Shown here in pieces: positions 1 to 8,589 of a DNA stretch of 64,000 nucleotides. Both the position numbers and the translations under genes were made by a program. Source of the stretch: JBCCJA01 sp039045975 (lineage in GTDB: Bacteria > Planctomycetota > Planctomycetia > Planctomycetales > Planctomycetaceae); the NCBI GenBank assembly GCA_039045975.1, contig JBCCJA010000001.1, forward strand, positions 62,001 through 126,000, read 5' to 3'. Each line of letters starts with the position of its first letter. Within the stretch, counting starts at the first letter, position 1. Below the pieces are notes generated by a model that worked only from the letters and a program-made list of their open reading frames with translations, made no database searches and was not told the origin of the DNA.

Positions 1-326
1 TGTTCGAAAACGCGATCGCCGCCTGTGCGGGTTCGGCACATGTGACCGTGACCGCACACCCTTCGGTGGCCGACGAGGCGTCCGATTCGGTCGATTTTCT
101 CGTTCGTGACGACGGACCGGGCATCGCGGAGGAGGTGCGAGCGACGATTTTCACCCCGTTCGTGACCACCAAGGCGAAAGGGACCGGTTTGGGCATGGCG
201 ATTGCCAAACGTGTCGTCGAGGCCCACGGCGGAACGATTTCGGCCGTCGAAGGGTCCGACGAACGACAGCCGGTCGACGGGACCGGCGCCCAGTTTTTGG
301 TCCGCCTGCCGACGGCCCGCCGATGA
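1..326 (+). CDS. Sensor histidine kinase, C-terminal ATP-binding part (5' end outside window)
   Basis: Only the last ~108 residues are present; the reading frame (codons from position 3) is open to the window edge. It carries the HATPase boxes in order: an N-box (FENAIAA), a G1 box (DDGPGI), an F-box (FTPF) and a G2 box (GTGLGMAIAKR). This is the catalytic ATP-binding domain that phosphorylates the kinase's own histidine; the dimerisation and sensor parts lie upstream. The stop overlaps the start of the next gene, a receiver protein, by 4 bases, so kinase and receiver are probably translated together. A GTG at 42 is an internal codon, not the start. What it senses cannot be told, but the genes downstream suggest oxygen or redox state. 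Confidence 0.9.
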   Translation, partial: FENAIAACAGSAHVTVTAHPSVADEASDSVDFLVRDDGPGIAEEVRATIFTPFVTTKAKGTGLGMAIAKRVVEAHGGTISAVEGSDERQPVDGTGAQFLVRLPTARR

Positions 327-709
327 CCCTGCCACTCCGCATCGTCGTCGCCGATGATGAGGCCGACACGCGCGAGTATCTCGTGCGGGTCCTGCCGCGT
401 TTCGGACACGAGGTCGTCGGTGTCGCCGCCGACGGCGACGCGTTGCTCGCGTTATGCGACGCGGCCGAACCCGACCTCGTCGTGACCGACCGGGTGATGC
501 CCGGCCTGTCGGGCGAGGAAGCGGTCGAACGGCTGTGGGGCCGACGCCCGGTACCGGTCGTCATGATCTCGGCGTTCGACCGGTCGGAGCGACTCGACGA
601 AGTCTGCCCCGAGACGACGCGGCTGGTGCACCTCGCGAAGCCGTTCGGCGGCGAGGACTTGGCCGCGGCGATCGAAGACGCGAGCGGAATGACCGCGTCG
701 ACCGGTTGA
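323..709 (+). CDS. Single-domain response regulator (receiver)
   Basis: A 128-residue stand-alone CheY-like receiver. The acidic pair is in VVADDEAD (about residues 11-12), the phospho-accepting Asp is D56 in VVTDRVMPG, and the conserved Lys is in LAKPF near residue 106. It has no output domain, so it probably relays phosphate, either to the sigma-54 activator downstream through a phosphotransfer step or as a sink for the upstream kinase. The start is fixed by the ATGA overlap with the kinase gene. The pathway is inferred from position only. Confidence 0.88.
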   Translation: MTLPLRIVVADDEADTREYLVRVLPRFGHEVVGVAADGDALLALCDAAEPDLVVTDRVMPGLSGEEAVERLWGRRPVPVVMISAFDRSERLDEVCPETTRLVHLAKPFGGEDLAAAIEDASGMTASTG

Positions 710-757
710 CCGGACGTCGCGGGGAAGGGCCGCGCCGGACGCGCGGCGAAAGACACC

Positions 758-2128
758 ATGACCGACCGCAAACGCCCGGGGCGTGACGCCGAACGACTCG
801 AGCTGCTCGTCGTCGATGACGACGCGGAGATCGCAGGCGATTTGGCCAGGCTCCTCGAACGCGTCGGACACTCTGTCGAGCACGCCGGGACCAGCGCCGA
901 GGCCCTCGGACGGCTCCGCGCACACGCCTTCGACGTCGCGCTCGTCGACCTGCAGATGCCCGGTATGAGTGGGCTGCAGCTGCTCGACGAATTGGGGGCC
1001 GACGACCTCGACTGCGAGTTCGTCATGCTCACCGGACACGGCTCGATCGAGTCGGCCGTGACCGCGATGAAGCTCGGGGCCGCCGACTTTTTGACCAAGC
1101 CGGTCGGCCTGCAGGAACTCGACGTCGTCGTCCGCCGGGCCGCCGAGCGCCGGCGTATGCGGGTCGACAACCGCAGGCTGAAACTGCTGCTCGACCGCGC
1201 CCGTCCCGAGGGTGAGCTGATCGGGTCTTCGCCGCCGATGACCGCGCTCCGCACGTTGATCGAGCGGATCGCCGCCTCCGATCGGCCGGCGCTCGTCGTG
1301 GGCGAAAGCGGCACCGGCAAGGAGCTCGTCGCCCGGGCCCTCCACGCCGGCAGCGGGCGGGCCGACAAGCCGCTGGTCTCGTTCAACGGGGCCGCACTGG
1401 CCGAGACGCTCGCCGAAAGCGAATTGTTCGGACACGAGCGAGGTGCGTTTACCGGCGCTGATGAATCTCGACCGGGGCTGTTCGAGGCCGCCGACGGCGG
1501 GACGCTGTTCATCGACGAGGTCGGCGAGCTGCCGCAGTCGATCCAGGCGAAGCTGCTGCGGGCGTTGGAGGACGGGGCCGTGCGGCGGGTCGGTTCCGTC
1601 CGCGAGCGACGCGTCGACGTGCGGGTCATCGCGGCGACGAACCGTGACCTGGCGGCCGAGGCGGTCGCCGGGCGGTTCCGCGAGGATCTGCTTTACCGAC
1701 TGAACGTGCTCACGCTCGAAGTCCCGCCGCTGCGAGACCGTGAGGGCGACATCGCGTTGCTCGCGACCCACTTCGCGGGCGACGAGTGGGCGTTCGAAGA
1801 GGGCCTGACGGACAAGCTCGCGGCCTATGGCTGGCCCGGGAACGTCCGCCAACTCGCGAACGCGATCGAGCGGGCCAAGGTTCTGGCGACCGACCAGACG
1901 ATCCGGCAGAACGGCTTGCCGCCCGAAATCGTCGAACGTCTTACCGCGGTCCCGGTATCGGCGACTGACGCCGGCCTCGGGCGGGCCGGCAGCCTCGACG
2001 ACCTGAACCGCCAGCATGTGGCCGAGACTTACGAACGGCACGAACGCAACAAAAGCCAAACCGCACGCGCCCTCGGCGTGAGTCGGCGGGCGCTCTATCG
2101 CCTGCTCGAACGGTACGGCATCGAGTAG
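758..2128 (+). CDS. NtrC-family sigma-54-dependent response regulator
   Basis: 456 residues with three domains. A receiver (about 14-130) has the phospho-acceptor D64 in LVDLQMPGM. An AAA+ sigma-54 interaction domain (about 160-370) has Walker A GESGTGKE near residue 181, the sigma-54 contact loop GAFTGA, Walker B GTLFIDEVGE and the R-finger region. A Fis-type helix-turn-helix lies at the C-terminus (SQTARALGVSRRALYRLLER). The linker before WPGNVRQL is shorter than usual. The GAFTGA loop is intact, so it should activate sigma-54 RNA polymerase. It is the last gene before the cbb3 oxidase cluster, which has a -24/-12 motif 64-78 bases upstream of its first codon, so that cluster is the obvious candidate target. 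Confidence 0.93.
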   Translation: MTDRKRPGRDAERLELLVVDDDAEIAGDLARLLERVGHSVEHAGTSAEALGRLRAHAFDVALVDLQMPGMSGLQLLDELGADDLDCEFVMLTGHGSIESAVTAMKLGAADFLTKPVGLQELDVVVRRAAERRRMRVDNRRLKLLLDRARPEGELIGSSPPMTALRTLIERIAASDRPALVVGESGTGKELVARALHAGSGRADKPLVSFNGAALAETLAESELFGHERGAFTGADESRPGLFEAADGGTLFIDEVGELPQSIQAKLLRALEDGAVRRVGSVRERRVDVRVIAATNRDLAAEAVAGRFREDLLYRLNVLTLEVPPLRDREGDIALLATHFAGDEWAFEEGLTDKLAAYGWPGNVRQLANAIERAKVLATDQTIRQNGLPPEIVERLTAVPVSATDAGLGRAGSLDDLNRQHVAETYERHERNKSQTARALGVSRRALYRLLERYGIE

Positions 2129-2154
2129 CGATACCAGGGACTCGTAGCGGCCTT

Positions 2155-2259
2155 ACCAGCCTTGGCCCGTGAGGGCCGAGGGCCTCGCATTTGATCGAAG
2201 CAAACAGGCTCATCGCGGGTCCGTCCTCAGGCCCTCGCACCTGACGGTGCAAGGCTGGT
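2155..2259. repeat. Cloverleaf-like structured inverted repeat
   Basis: The outer arms ACCAGCCTTG (2155-2164) and CAAGGCTGGT (2250-2259) are perfect reverse complements. Inside are a hairpin GGCCC-gtga-GGGCC (2164-2177), a stem GAGGGCCT (2178-2185) with AGGCCCTC (2229-2236) enclosing about 43 bases, and a hairpin GCACC-tgac-GGTGC (2237-2250). The arms abut almost without spacing. This looks like a folded intergenic repeat of the REP/BIME type or a structured transcript. No second copy was noticed in the window, so its repetitive nature is unproven. Confidence 0.55.
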
Positions 2260-2540
2260 GATGAGACGAGTTCCGAAAAGTGACGCAGTTTCGTCGGCGT
2301 GCCCCGTCCGGGCGACAAGTTACCGGCACTTCTTGTGACCGCGCGGCCTGAGCGAGTTTGACCGGGACAGATCCGGCCGCCTGCGTGCGGATCAGAACGA
2401 CGGCGTGCGGAACCGCACGCGGATCTCTCCGCCCGAAGACGGCATCGCGTCCGAAGTACGGACGCATTTCGAGTTTTTTGCTGAATTTTTTGCGGGTGAC
2501 GACGCAGAGACGGCACGGGCGGACTCAGGCCATGCCCGAA

Positions 2541-2555
2541 CGGCACGGCCGTTGC
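2541..2555 (+). promoter_or_regulatory. Candidate sigma-54 (-24/-12) promoter of the cbb3 cluster
   Basis: The sequence cGGCAC-ggccg-TTGC matches TGGCACN5TTGC except for the first base, with the required 10 bases between GG and GC. A start site about 12 bases downstream (near 2567) would give a leader of roughly 50 bases before the ccoNO ATG at 2620. A sigma-54 activator gene immediately upstream strengthens the call. The region is GC-rich, so a chance match is possible. Confidence 0.5.
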
Positions 2556-2619
2556 CTAAGGGTGTCCCCGGCACGCACTTCCCCCGCCGTCCGATCACGG
2601 AACGACCTAGCGAGACGCC

Positions 2620-4926
2620 ATGGCGACCGTCCTCGATCCCCCGCCGTCACTCGAACCGGAACCCGACTTCGGCCCGCGCGACGACTCGGTCACGACGCCG
2701 TCACAGGCCGTCGACCTGTTTTCGTACGACGACGCGATCTGTCGGATGTTCGCGACTGCGACGTTGATCTGGGCGCTCGTCGGCACGGCGGCGGGCCTGT
2801 TCGTCGCGTTGCAGCTCGTGATGCCGTGGCTGAACTTCGGGCAGGAGTGGCTCGGCTTCGGCCGGCTGCGTCCGCTGCACACGAACGCGGCGATCTTCGC
2901 GTTCGCCGGCAACGCGGTCTTCACCGCGGTTTATTACTCGACGCAGCGACTGTGCAAAGCCCGCATGTGGTCCGACGTGCTCAGCCGTCTGCACTTCTGG
3001 GGCTGGCAGCTGATCATCGTGCTCGCGGCCGTGACGCTGCCGCTCGGGATCACCCAGGGCAAGGAGTACGCCGAGCTCGAATGGCCGATCGACCTGCTGA
3101 TCGCGGTCGTGTGGCTGGGCTTCTTCGGCGTGAATTTCCTGATGACGGTCGTGAAGCGGCGCGAGCGTCACATGTATGTCGCGTTGTGGTTCTATATCGC
3201 CACGATCGTCGCGGTGACGATCTTGCACGTGTTCAACAACCTGTCACTGCCGTCGAGCCTGACGAAAAGTGTCCCGATTTACGCCGGCGTCCAGGACGCC
3301 TTCATGCAGTGGTGGTACGGCCACAACGCGGTCGCTTTCTTCCTGACGACGCCGTTCCTCGGGATGATGTATTACTTCATCCCGAAGGCGGCGAACCGGC
3401 CTGTTTTCTCTTACAAGCTGTCGATCCTGCACTTCTGGTCGATCGTCTTTATTTATATCTGGGCCGGGCCCCACCATTTGCACTACACGGCGACGCCGGA
3501 GTGGACGCAGTCGCTGGGCATGATCTTCAGCCTCATGCTGTGGATGCCGAGCTGGGGCGGGATGATCAACGGCCTGCTCACGCTGCGTGGGGCGTGGCAT
3601 AAGGTGACGGCCGACCCGGTCTTAAAGTTCCTGGTCGTCGGCGTCACGTTTTACGGGATGGCGACGTTCGAGGGTCCGTTGCTGTCGATCAAGGCGGTCA
3701 ACGCCCTGTCGCATTACACCGACTGGACGATCGCGCACGTCCACGCCGGTGCGCTCGGCTGGAACGGGATGATGACGTTCGGGATGCTGTACTGGCTGCT
3801 GCCGCGGCTGTTCCAGACGCCGCTGTGGTCGAAGAAGCTCGCCGAGTGGCATTTCTGGACCGCGACGGCCGGGATTCTGCTCTATATCGTCCCGATTTAT
3901 GTCGCCGGGTTGACCCAGGGCCTGATGTGGCGGGCGATCGACGACCGCGGGGCGCTGACCTATCCCGATTTCGTCGAGACGGTGCAGGTCCTCGCGCCGA
4001 TGTACTGGCTGCGGGTCCTCGGCGGGGCGCTGTTCGTCGGCGGCGTCGGGATGTGCGGCGTGAACTGGGTGATGACCTGGCTGCGTCGCCCGCTGTCGTA
4101 TCACAGCCCGACGATCGCCGCGTTACCGCTGTCGGCACAGCAGCTTCACGAGGAAAAGCCGCCGAAGAGCACGCTGGAAGGTGCGAACGTCCTCGGCTGG
4201 GGCAAGGACCTAGACGTCTGGATGACGATGTGGTGGCACCGCGTGTGGGAGCGGAAGGCGGTCGTGTTCACCGGCTGGGTGACGCTGGCGGTGATCACCG
4301 CGTCGCTGTTCGAGATGGTCCCGACGTTCATCATCCGCTCGAACGTGCCGACGATCGCGTCGGTCATGCCGTACACGCCGCTCGAACTGGCCGGTCGCGA
4401 TATTTATGTCGCGGAGGGCTGCTACAACTGCCATTCACAGATGATCCGGCCGATCCTGTCGGAGACGAAGCGTTACGGCGAATACTCGAAGCCGGGCGAG
4501 TTCATATACGACCGCCCGTTTCAATGGGGCTCACGCCGGATCGGTCCCGACGTGGCCCGTGAGGGCGGCGTGCGGAGTTCACTGTGGCACGTGATCCACT
4601 TCGAGAACCCGCCGGCGTTGATCCGCGGGTCGATCATGCCGACCTACGCGCACCTGCTTCAGGACGAATTAAACTTTAAGCAGATCCCGCCGCGGGTCCG
4701 GGCGGCGAGCATGCTCGGCGCGCCGTACACCGACGAACTGACCGACGGCGTCGCGATCGCGAAGAGACAGGCGGAACAGATCGCGGCCGAGGTCGCGTCC
4801 CAGGGCGGGCCGGCCGACCTTGCCGATAAGAAGGTCACGGCGCTCGTCGCTTACATGCAGCGGCTCGGCACCGACCTGTTCACGACGGTCGAAGAAGAAA
4901 CATCCGCGACGGGGGACTCGCCGTGA
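2620..4926 (+). CDS. ccoNO: Fused cbb3-type cytochrome c oxidase subunits I and II (CcoN-CcoO)
   Basis: 768 residues combining two normally separate subunits of the high-affinity terminal oxidase. The N-terminal two thirds is CcoN, a multi-helix membrane protein with the heme and copper ligands in HTNAAIFAF, WWYGHNAVAF, AGPHHLHYTA and AHVHAGALGWNG. The C-terminal part is CcoO: one membrane anchor, then a c-type heme site CYNCH (C601, C604, H605). The complex reduces oxygen to water at the cytoplasmic membrane and pumps protons. ATG 2620 is the only sensible start. The stop overlaps the ccoQ start. The single open frame contains no frameshift, so this is a true fusion. Confidence 0.96.
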   Translation: MATVLDPPPSLEPEPDFGPRDDSVTTPSQAVDLFSYDDAICRMFATATLIWALVGTAAGLFVALQLVMPWLNFGQEWLGFGRLRPLHTNAAIFAFAGNAVFTAVYYSTQRLCKARMWSDVLSRLHFWGWQLIIVLAAVTLPLGITQGKEYAELEWPIDLLIAVVWLGFFGVNFLMTVVKRRERHMYVALWFYIATIVAVTILHVFNNLSLPSSLTKSVPIYAGVQDAFMQWWYGHNAVAFFLTTPFLGMMYYFIPKAANRPVFSYKLSILHFWSIVFIYIWAGPHHLHYTATPEWTQSLGMIFSLMLWMPSWGGMINGLLTLRGAWHKVTADPVLKFLVVGVTFYGMATFEGPLLSIKAVNALSHYTDWTIAHVHAGALGWNGMMTFGMLYWLLPRLFQTPLWSKKLAEWHFWTATAGILLYIVPIYVAGLTQGLMWRAIDDRGALTYPDFVETVQVLAPMYWLRVLGGALFVGGVGMCGVNWVMTWLRRPLSYHSPTIAALPLSAQQLHEEKPPKSTLEGANVLGWGKDLDVWMTMWWHRVWERKAVVFTGWVTLAVITASLFEMVPTFIIRSNVPTIASVMPYTPLELAGRDIYVAEGCYNCHSQMIRPILSETKRYGEYSKPGEFIYDRPFQWGSRRIGPDVAREGGVRSSLWHVIHFENPPALIRGSIMPTYAHLLQDELNFKQIPPRVRAASMLGAPYTDELTDGVAIAKRQAEQIAAEVASQGGPADLADKKVTALVAYMQRLGTDLFTTVEEETSATGDSP

Positions 4927-5096
4927 TTAAAGAAATTCTTGCCGGGACGAGCTTCGCGACCTTCGCCGAGATCGCCCTGCTGACGTTCGTGACGGTGTTC
5001 GCGTCGATCATGGCGTACGCCTGGTTCCTCAGCCCGGAAGAGGCCGACCGCCGCGCCGCGATCCCGGTCGAAGACGGAGAGCCGACCGATGAATGA
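4923..5096 (+). CDS. ccoQ: CcoQ/FixQ-like small cbb3 oxidase subunit
   Basis: A 57-residue protein starting at GTG 4923, overlapping the ccoNO stop by 4 bases and the ccoP start by 8. It has one membrane helix (about residues 13-36, IALLTFVTVFASIMAYAWFL) followed by a charged tail beginning SPEEADRR. Size, single helix and position between ccoO and ccoP are those of CcoQ, which stabilises the assembled oxidase. The sequence itself is weakly conserved in this family, so the call rests largely on context. Confidence 0.85.
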   Translation: MIKEILAGTSFATFAEIALLTFVTVFASIMAYAWFLSPEEADRRAAIPVEDGEPTDE

Positions 5097-5691
5097 CCAA
5101 GAGCCCGACGGGGGCGACGAGTACGGCCGCTTCACGGGCCACGACTACGACGGCATCCGCGAGTACGACAACCCGCTGCCGGCGTGGTGGAGTTGGATGT
5201 TCGTCGGCTCGATCTTCTATGCGGTCGGGTATTGGGCCTTCTATCACAACGGGATCGAAGGCCGGTCGGTCTACGCCGCGTACGACCGGGCCGTCGCGGA
5301 CAACCTTAAAACACAGTTCGCCGAGATCGGCGAACTCGACGCCGGCCGGGAGACGATCCTGCGATTCGCCGACGACCCGAAGTGGGTGAAAGTCGGCGAG
5401 GTGACTTATTTGGCGAACTGTGTCTCTTGCCACGGGCAAGACGCCGGCGGGCTCGTCGGGCCGAACCTGACCGACGACTACTGGAAGCACGTCAAGAAGG
5501 CCGAAGACATCGCGACGGTGCTCCGCGACGGCGCGAACAACGGCGCCATGCCGGGCTGGCAGCACCGGCTGCACAAGAACGAAATCGTGCTGCTGTCGTC
5601 GTATCTGGTTTCGCTCCGCGGGTCGGTCCCGGCCGAACGGGGCAAGCGTCTGGCCGGCGAGACGCTCGTCGCCGACTGGCACCTGCCGTGA
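5089..5691 (+). CDS. ccoP: CcoP cbb3 oxidase subunit III with a single heme-c site
   Basis: 200 residues. The N-terminus has the CcoP pattern YDGIREYDNPLPAWW followed by one membrane helix (about 38-58). The periplasmic part carries one heme-binding motif CVSCH (C111, C114, H115) and a later Met in NGAMPGW as probable axial ligand. Proteobacterial CcoP has two heme-c domains and about 300 residues; here only one is present and the frame shows no sign of truncation. The protein passes electrons from soluble cytochrome c to the CcoO/CcoN part. Confidence 0.93.
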   Translation: MNDQEPDGGDEYGRFTGHDYDGIREYDNPLPAWWSWMFVGSIFYAVGYWAFYHNGIEGRSVYAAYDRAVADNLKTQFAEIGELDAGRETILRFADDPKWVKVGEVTYLANCVSCHGQDAGGLVGPNLTDDYWKHVKKAEDIATVLRDGANNGAMPGWQHRLHKNEIVLLSSYLVSLRGSVPAERGKRLAGETLVADWHLP

Positions 5692-5743
5692 CCGCGAGCC
5701 GCGTCCCTGTCCTTCGATCCACAACCCTCCCGCGAAGTTCCCC

Positions 5744-7204
5744 GTGTCGTCCGCGATCCTCACGCCCGAAGAGCACGTCCTGCCGACGCTCGAAGGCGAC
5801 GGCTCACGACGGTGGCTGACGCCGACGGTCTCGGCCGGCGGCTACTGGCGTCGGCGGCGTGTCGTCGGCTACGGACTGATCGCGTTATTTGTCGCGCTCC
5901 CGTTCGTCTCGATCAACGGGAAGCCGGCGGTCCTGCTCGACATCGTCGCGCGGCGGTTCGTGCTGTTCGGGGCGACATTCCTGCCGACCGACACGCTGCT
6001 GCTCGCGTTGTTGATGCTCTGCGTCTTCTTGGGCGTCTTTCTCGCGACGGCGCTGTTCGGCCGCGTCTGGTGCGGCTGGGGGTGTCCGCAGACGGTCTAC
6101 ATGGAATTCGTCTACCGGCCGATCGAGCGGTTTTTCGACCAGACCGGCGGCCGCGGCGGGAAGCCTTCGAAGAAACTGGCCGGGTGGCGACGGGCCGCGC
6201 GGTACGCGACGTACCTCGTCGTTTCGTTCGCGTTGGCGAACGTCTTCCTGGCGTACTTCGTCGGGGTCGAAAGGCTCGCGACTTGGATGCAGACGTCGCC
6301 GGTCGCGAACCCGTCGTCGTTCGCGGTGATGGCGGTCATGACCGGGCTGATGATGTTCGATTTCTGCTTCTTCCGGGAGCAGCTCTGTCTGGTCGCGTGT
6401 CCGTACGGGCGGTTCCAGTCGGTCCTGCTCGATCGTGTGTCGCTGATCGTCGGCTACGACGCGCGGCGGGGGGACCCGCGAGGGAAGAAGTCGAAGAAGC
6501 GGGCCGCCGACCTGCCGGTGCTCGGCGATTGCGTCGACTGCCGCGCCTGCGTGCGGACCTGCCCGACCGGGATCGACATCCGCGACGGGCTGCAGTTGGA
6601 GTGCATCCACTGCACGCAGTGCGTCGACGCCTGCGACGCGATCATGACCCGGCTCGGCCGGCCGACGGGACTGATCCGCTACGCCAGCCAGGCGGAACTA
6701 GACGGCGAGACCGGTCGGTTCCTGCGGCCGCGGACGGTGCTGTATCCGACCGCGTTGGTGCTGGTCGCGTCGGTGCTCGCGACGCTGGTCGTGACCCAGA
6801 AATCGTTCGACGTGACGCTGCTGCGGAACTTCGGCCACCCGTACATCGTCGCCGACGACGGGACGGTCAAAAACTCGGTCCGCGTGAAGATCCAGAACCG
6901 GGCCGACTCGGCAGGCTCGTACGGTTTCGCGTTCACCGACGCCGAGGGGACGCCGATCGACGGCCTGTCGATCGAAGACGGGTCCGATGGGCTGACCGTG
7001 CCGCCGGTCGGGCTCGAAACGACGGCGTTGCTCGTCGCGGTCGAGCCGCGGCTGTTCACGCGGCCCTGGCTCGACGTGCGACTGACGGTCGAAGCCGACG
7101 ACGGCGACAGGCGGACGATCCCTTATCGGCTCTTAGGGCCGATGGGTGCGGCGGCCCGTCCCGTCGGCCACGAAAACTCCTCACCCCTTTCCGAAGAGGG
7201 CTGA
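5744..7204 (+). CDS. ccoG: CcoG/RdxA-family cytochrome c oxidase accessory protein
   Basis: 486 residues from GTG 5744. Membrane segments lie in the first ~210 residues; then come two 4Fe-4S clusters of ferredoxin type (CVDCRACVRTCP and CIHCTQCVDACD) and a C-terminal periplasmic immunoglobulin-like domain after another helix. The motifs CGWGCPQTVYMEFVYRP and CPYGRFQSVLLD are typical of CcoG. The family reduces or handles copper for cbb3 oxidase assembly. Placement after ccoNOQP and before fixH and ccoIS is the standard order. Confidence 0.95.
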   Translation: MSSAILTPEEHVLPTLEGDGSRRWLTPTVSAGGYWRRRRVVGYGLIALFVALPFVSINGKPAVLLDIVARRFVLFGATFLPTDTLLLALLMLCVFLGVFLATALFGRVWCGWGCPQTVYMEFVYRPIERFFDQTGGRGGKPSKKLAGWRRAARYATYLVVSFALANVFLAYFVGVERLATWMQTSPVANPSSFAVMAVMTGLMMFDFCFFREQLCLVACPYGRFQSVLLDRVSLIVGYDARRGDPRGKKSKKRAADLPVLGDCVDCRACVRTCPTGIDIRDGLQLECIHCTQCVDACDAIMTRLGRPTGLIRYASQAELDGETGRFLRPRTVLYPTALVLVASVLATLVVTQKSFDVTLLRNFGHPYIVADDGTVKNSVRVKIQNRADSAGSYGFAFTDAEGTPIDGLSIEDGSDGLTVPPVGLETTALLVAVEPRLFTRPWLDVRLTVEADDGDRRTIPYRLLGPMGAAARPVGHENSSPLSEEG

Positions 7205-7208
7205 CGCG

Positions 7209-7757
7209 ATGACGACACCGATCGCTGCCGATGACGGGACGAGAATCCTTGACGCCGCGGCCGAGACGCGGGCGAAGCTGACGTGGGTCTCGATCGTCGT
7301 CGGGCTCCTCGGGCTGCAGGTCTTGCTCGGCGGGTTCAGCGCGTATTGCGCCCTGTCGGACACTCGGGACGGCGTCTTGCCCGACTACTACCGCCAGGGC
7401 CTCGATTGGGACGGGAAGCGGGCGGCAACGGCCGCGAGTGCAGAGACCGGTTGGGTCGCGTCGCTGCACGTCGCGGGCGACACCGACATTTACGGCCACC
7501 GGGTCGTCGAGCTGACGTTGACCGACGCGGCCGGTTCGCCGGTCGAGGGCGCGTCGGTCTCTTGCGAGTTGTTCGCCCACACCGAGGCGTCGCGCCTGAC
7601 GACGCTCGACCTCGCGCCGGTCGCGGACCGTCCGGGCGTGTACGTCGCGACGCCGGAGATGCGTCGGCACGGCTTGTGGACGATCGCGGCCGGGGCGAAC
7701 CGCGGGCGGGAGACGTTCGTGGGCTCGTGGGAGCACGCCGTCGGTCGCGAGATCTGA
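7209..7757 (+). CDS. fixH: FixH-family protein, cbb3 oxidase assembly
   Basis: 182 residues starting at ATG 7209, four bases after the ccoG stop; a longer frame from 7146 would lie inside ccoG and is rejected. One membrane helix (about residues 24-48, ending near AYCALSD) is followed by the FixH signature LPDYYRQGLDWD and a beta-rich periplasmic domain. FixH/CcoH is needed for stable cbb3 oxidase assembly together with the copper ATPase. It lies between ccoG and the SafE-like gene in the same operon. Confidence 0.9.
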   Translation: MTTPIAADDGTRILDAAAETRAKLTWVSIVVGLLGLQVLLGGFSAYCALSDTRDGVLPDYYRQGLDWDGKRAATAASAETGWVASLHVAGDTDIYGHRVVELTLTDAAGSPVEGASVSCELFAHTEASRLTTLDLAPVADRPGVYVATPEMRRHGLWTIAAGANRGRETFVGSWEHAVGREI

Positions 7758-7773
7758 ATCGCAAAGGGACCCG

Positions 7774-8589
7774 TTGTTCGCACTCGCCGTCGCCGCCGCG
7801 ACCGTCAGCCTGCTCGGGAGTCCGCACTGCGCCGGCATGTGCGGACCGTTCGTGCTGCTCGCGGCCGACACGCGACGGCCGGGGTTCTCGGCGGTGGTCT
7901 ATCACCTCGGCCGGCTGTCGACGTATCTGCTACTCGGCCTCGCGGCGGGGCTGGCCGGGCTGGCGGTCGACGCGGGCGCTCGGGCGGTCGCGATCCAACA
8001 GGCGGCGGCGACGCTGGCGGGCGTCACGATGGTCGGCTTCGGGGTGGTCGCGCTCGTGCGGCGGTTCATCCCTTCGCTGCCGGGCGGGCACACGGCACCG
8101 CCCGCGTTCGTGCAGCGGTGGGTCCAGGCTGGTTATCGCGGGTCGGGCCGGATGGGCGACGCGTCGCGGCCGTTCGCGATCGGGGCGTTGACGACACTGC
8201 TGCCTTGCGGGTGGCTGTACATGTTCGTGATCGCGGCGGCGGGGACGGCTTCGGTCGCGGGCGGCGTGGTCGTGATGGCGGCGTTCTGGGTCGGCACGGT
8301 GCCGGTGTTGGCCGGTTTCAGCGTCGGCGTGCGGTCGCTGGGCGAGTCGGCCCGGACCGTCCTGCCGGTCGCGACGGCGTGCCTCGCGATCGCGGCCGGC
8401 TGGCAGCTGCTGACGCTGCGGGCATATGCCGATTTCTCGTCGCTGCGGTCGGCGATCGCGGTCGGGCCGGAAGCCGATGCGGTCGTCGGCGTAGACGGCC
8501 TCTGTCTGCCGCCCCATCTGGCCGTCGGGCCGCTACCCTGCTGTGAGGCCCCGTCGACCGACGGGGGCGTCACGACGGAGACACGGTGA
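7774..8589 (+). CDS. Sulfite exporter TauE/SafE-family (UreH-like) membrane protein of the cbb3 cluster
   Basis: 271 residues from a TTG start at 7774, with AAAGGGA just upstream as ribosome site. The first helix contains GSPHCAGMCGPF, a Cys/His/Met motif typical of the SafE-type proteins found in ccoGHIS clusters. About six hydrophobic segments follow, with another conserved motif TLLPCGWLYMF. The motif could bind copper, so a role in copper or thiol handling during oxidase maturation is likely but inferred. The C-terminal ~50 residues are Cys-containing and variable. The stop overlaps the ccoI start. Confidence 0.85.
   Translation: MFALAVAAATVSLLGSPHCAGMCGPFVLLAADTRRPGFSAVVYHLGRLSTYLLLGLAAGLAGLAVDAGARAVAIQQAAATLAGVTMVGFGVVALVRRFIPSLPGGHTAPPAFVQRWVQAGYRGSGRMGDASRPFAIGALTTLLPCGWLYMFVIAAAGTASVAGGVVVMAAFWVGTVPVLAGFSVGVRSLGESARTVLPVATACLAIAAGWQLLTLRAYADFSSLRSAIAVGPEADAVVGVDGLCLPPHLAVGPLPCCEAPSTDGGVTTETR

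Larger units (their letters stand above)
2129..2619. other. Intergenic region between the sigma-54 activator and ccoNO
   Basis: About 490 bases without a convincing gene; short open frames here run in several phases with no ribosome site or family resemblance. It holds a three-armed inverted-repeat structure (2155-2259) and a -24/-12 promoter motif (2541-2555). The stretch 2474-2500 is richer in T and A than its surroundings. It is likely the control region of the oxidase cluster, with space for upstream activator binding. Confidence 0.6.

Noticed and set aside
151..2059. Long minus-strand open frames of about 490-535 codons opposite the response regulator genes
   Set aside because: They lie antisense to well-supported genes, have Arg/Ser- or Asp/Arg-rich composition typical of shadow frames in GC-rich DNA, and show no family motif.
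2194..2207. Possible FNR box (TTGATCGAAGCAAA) before the oxidase operon
   Set aside because: Only the left half matches TTGATnnnnATCAA; the right half has three mismatches, and it lies in the loop of the structured repeat.
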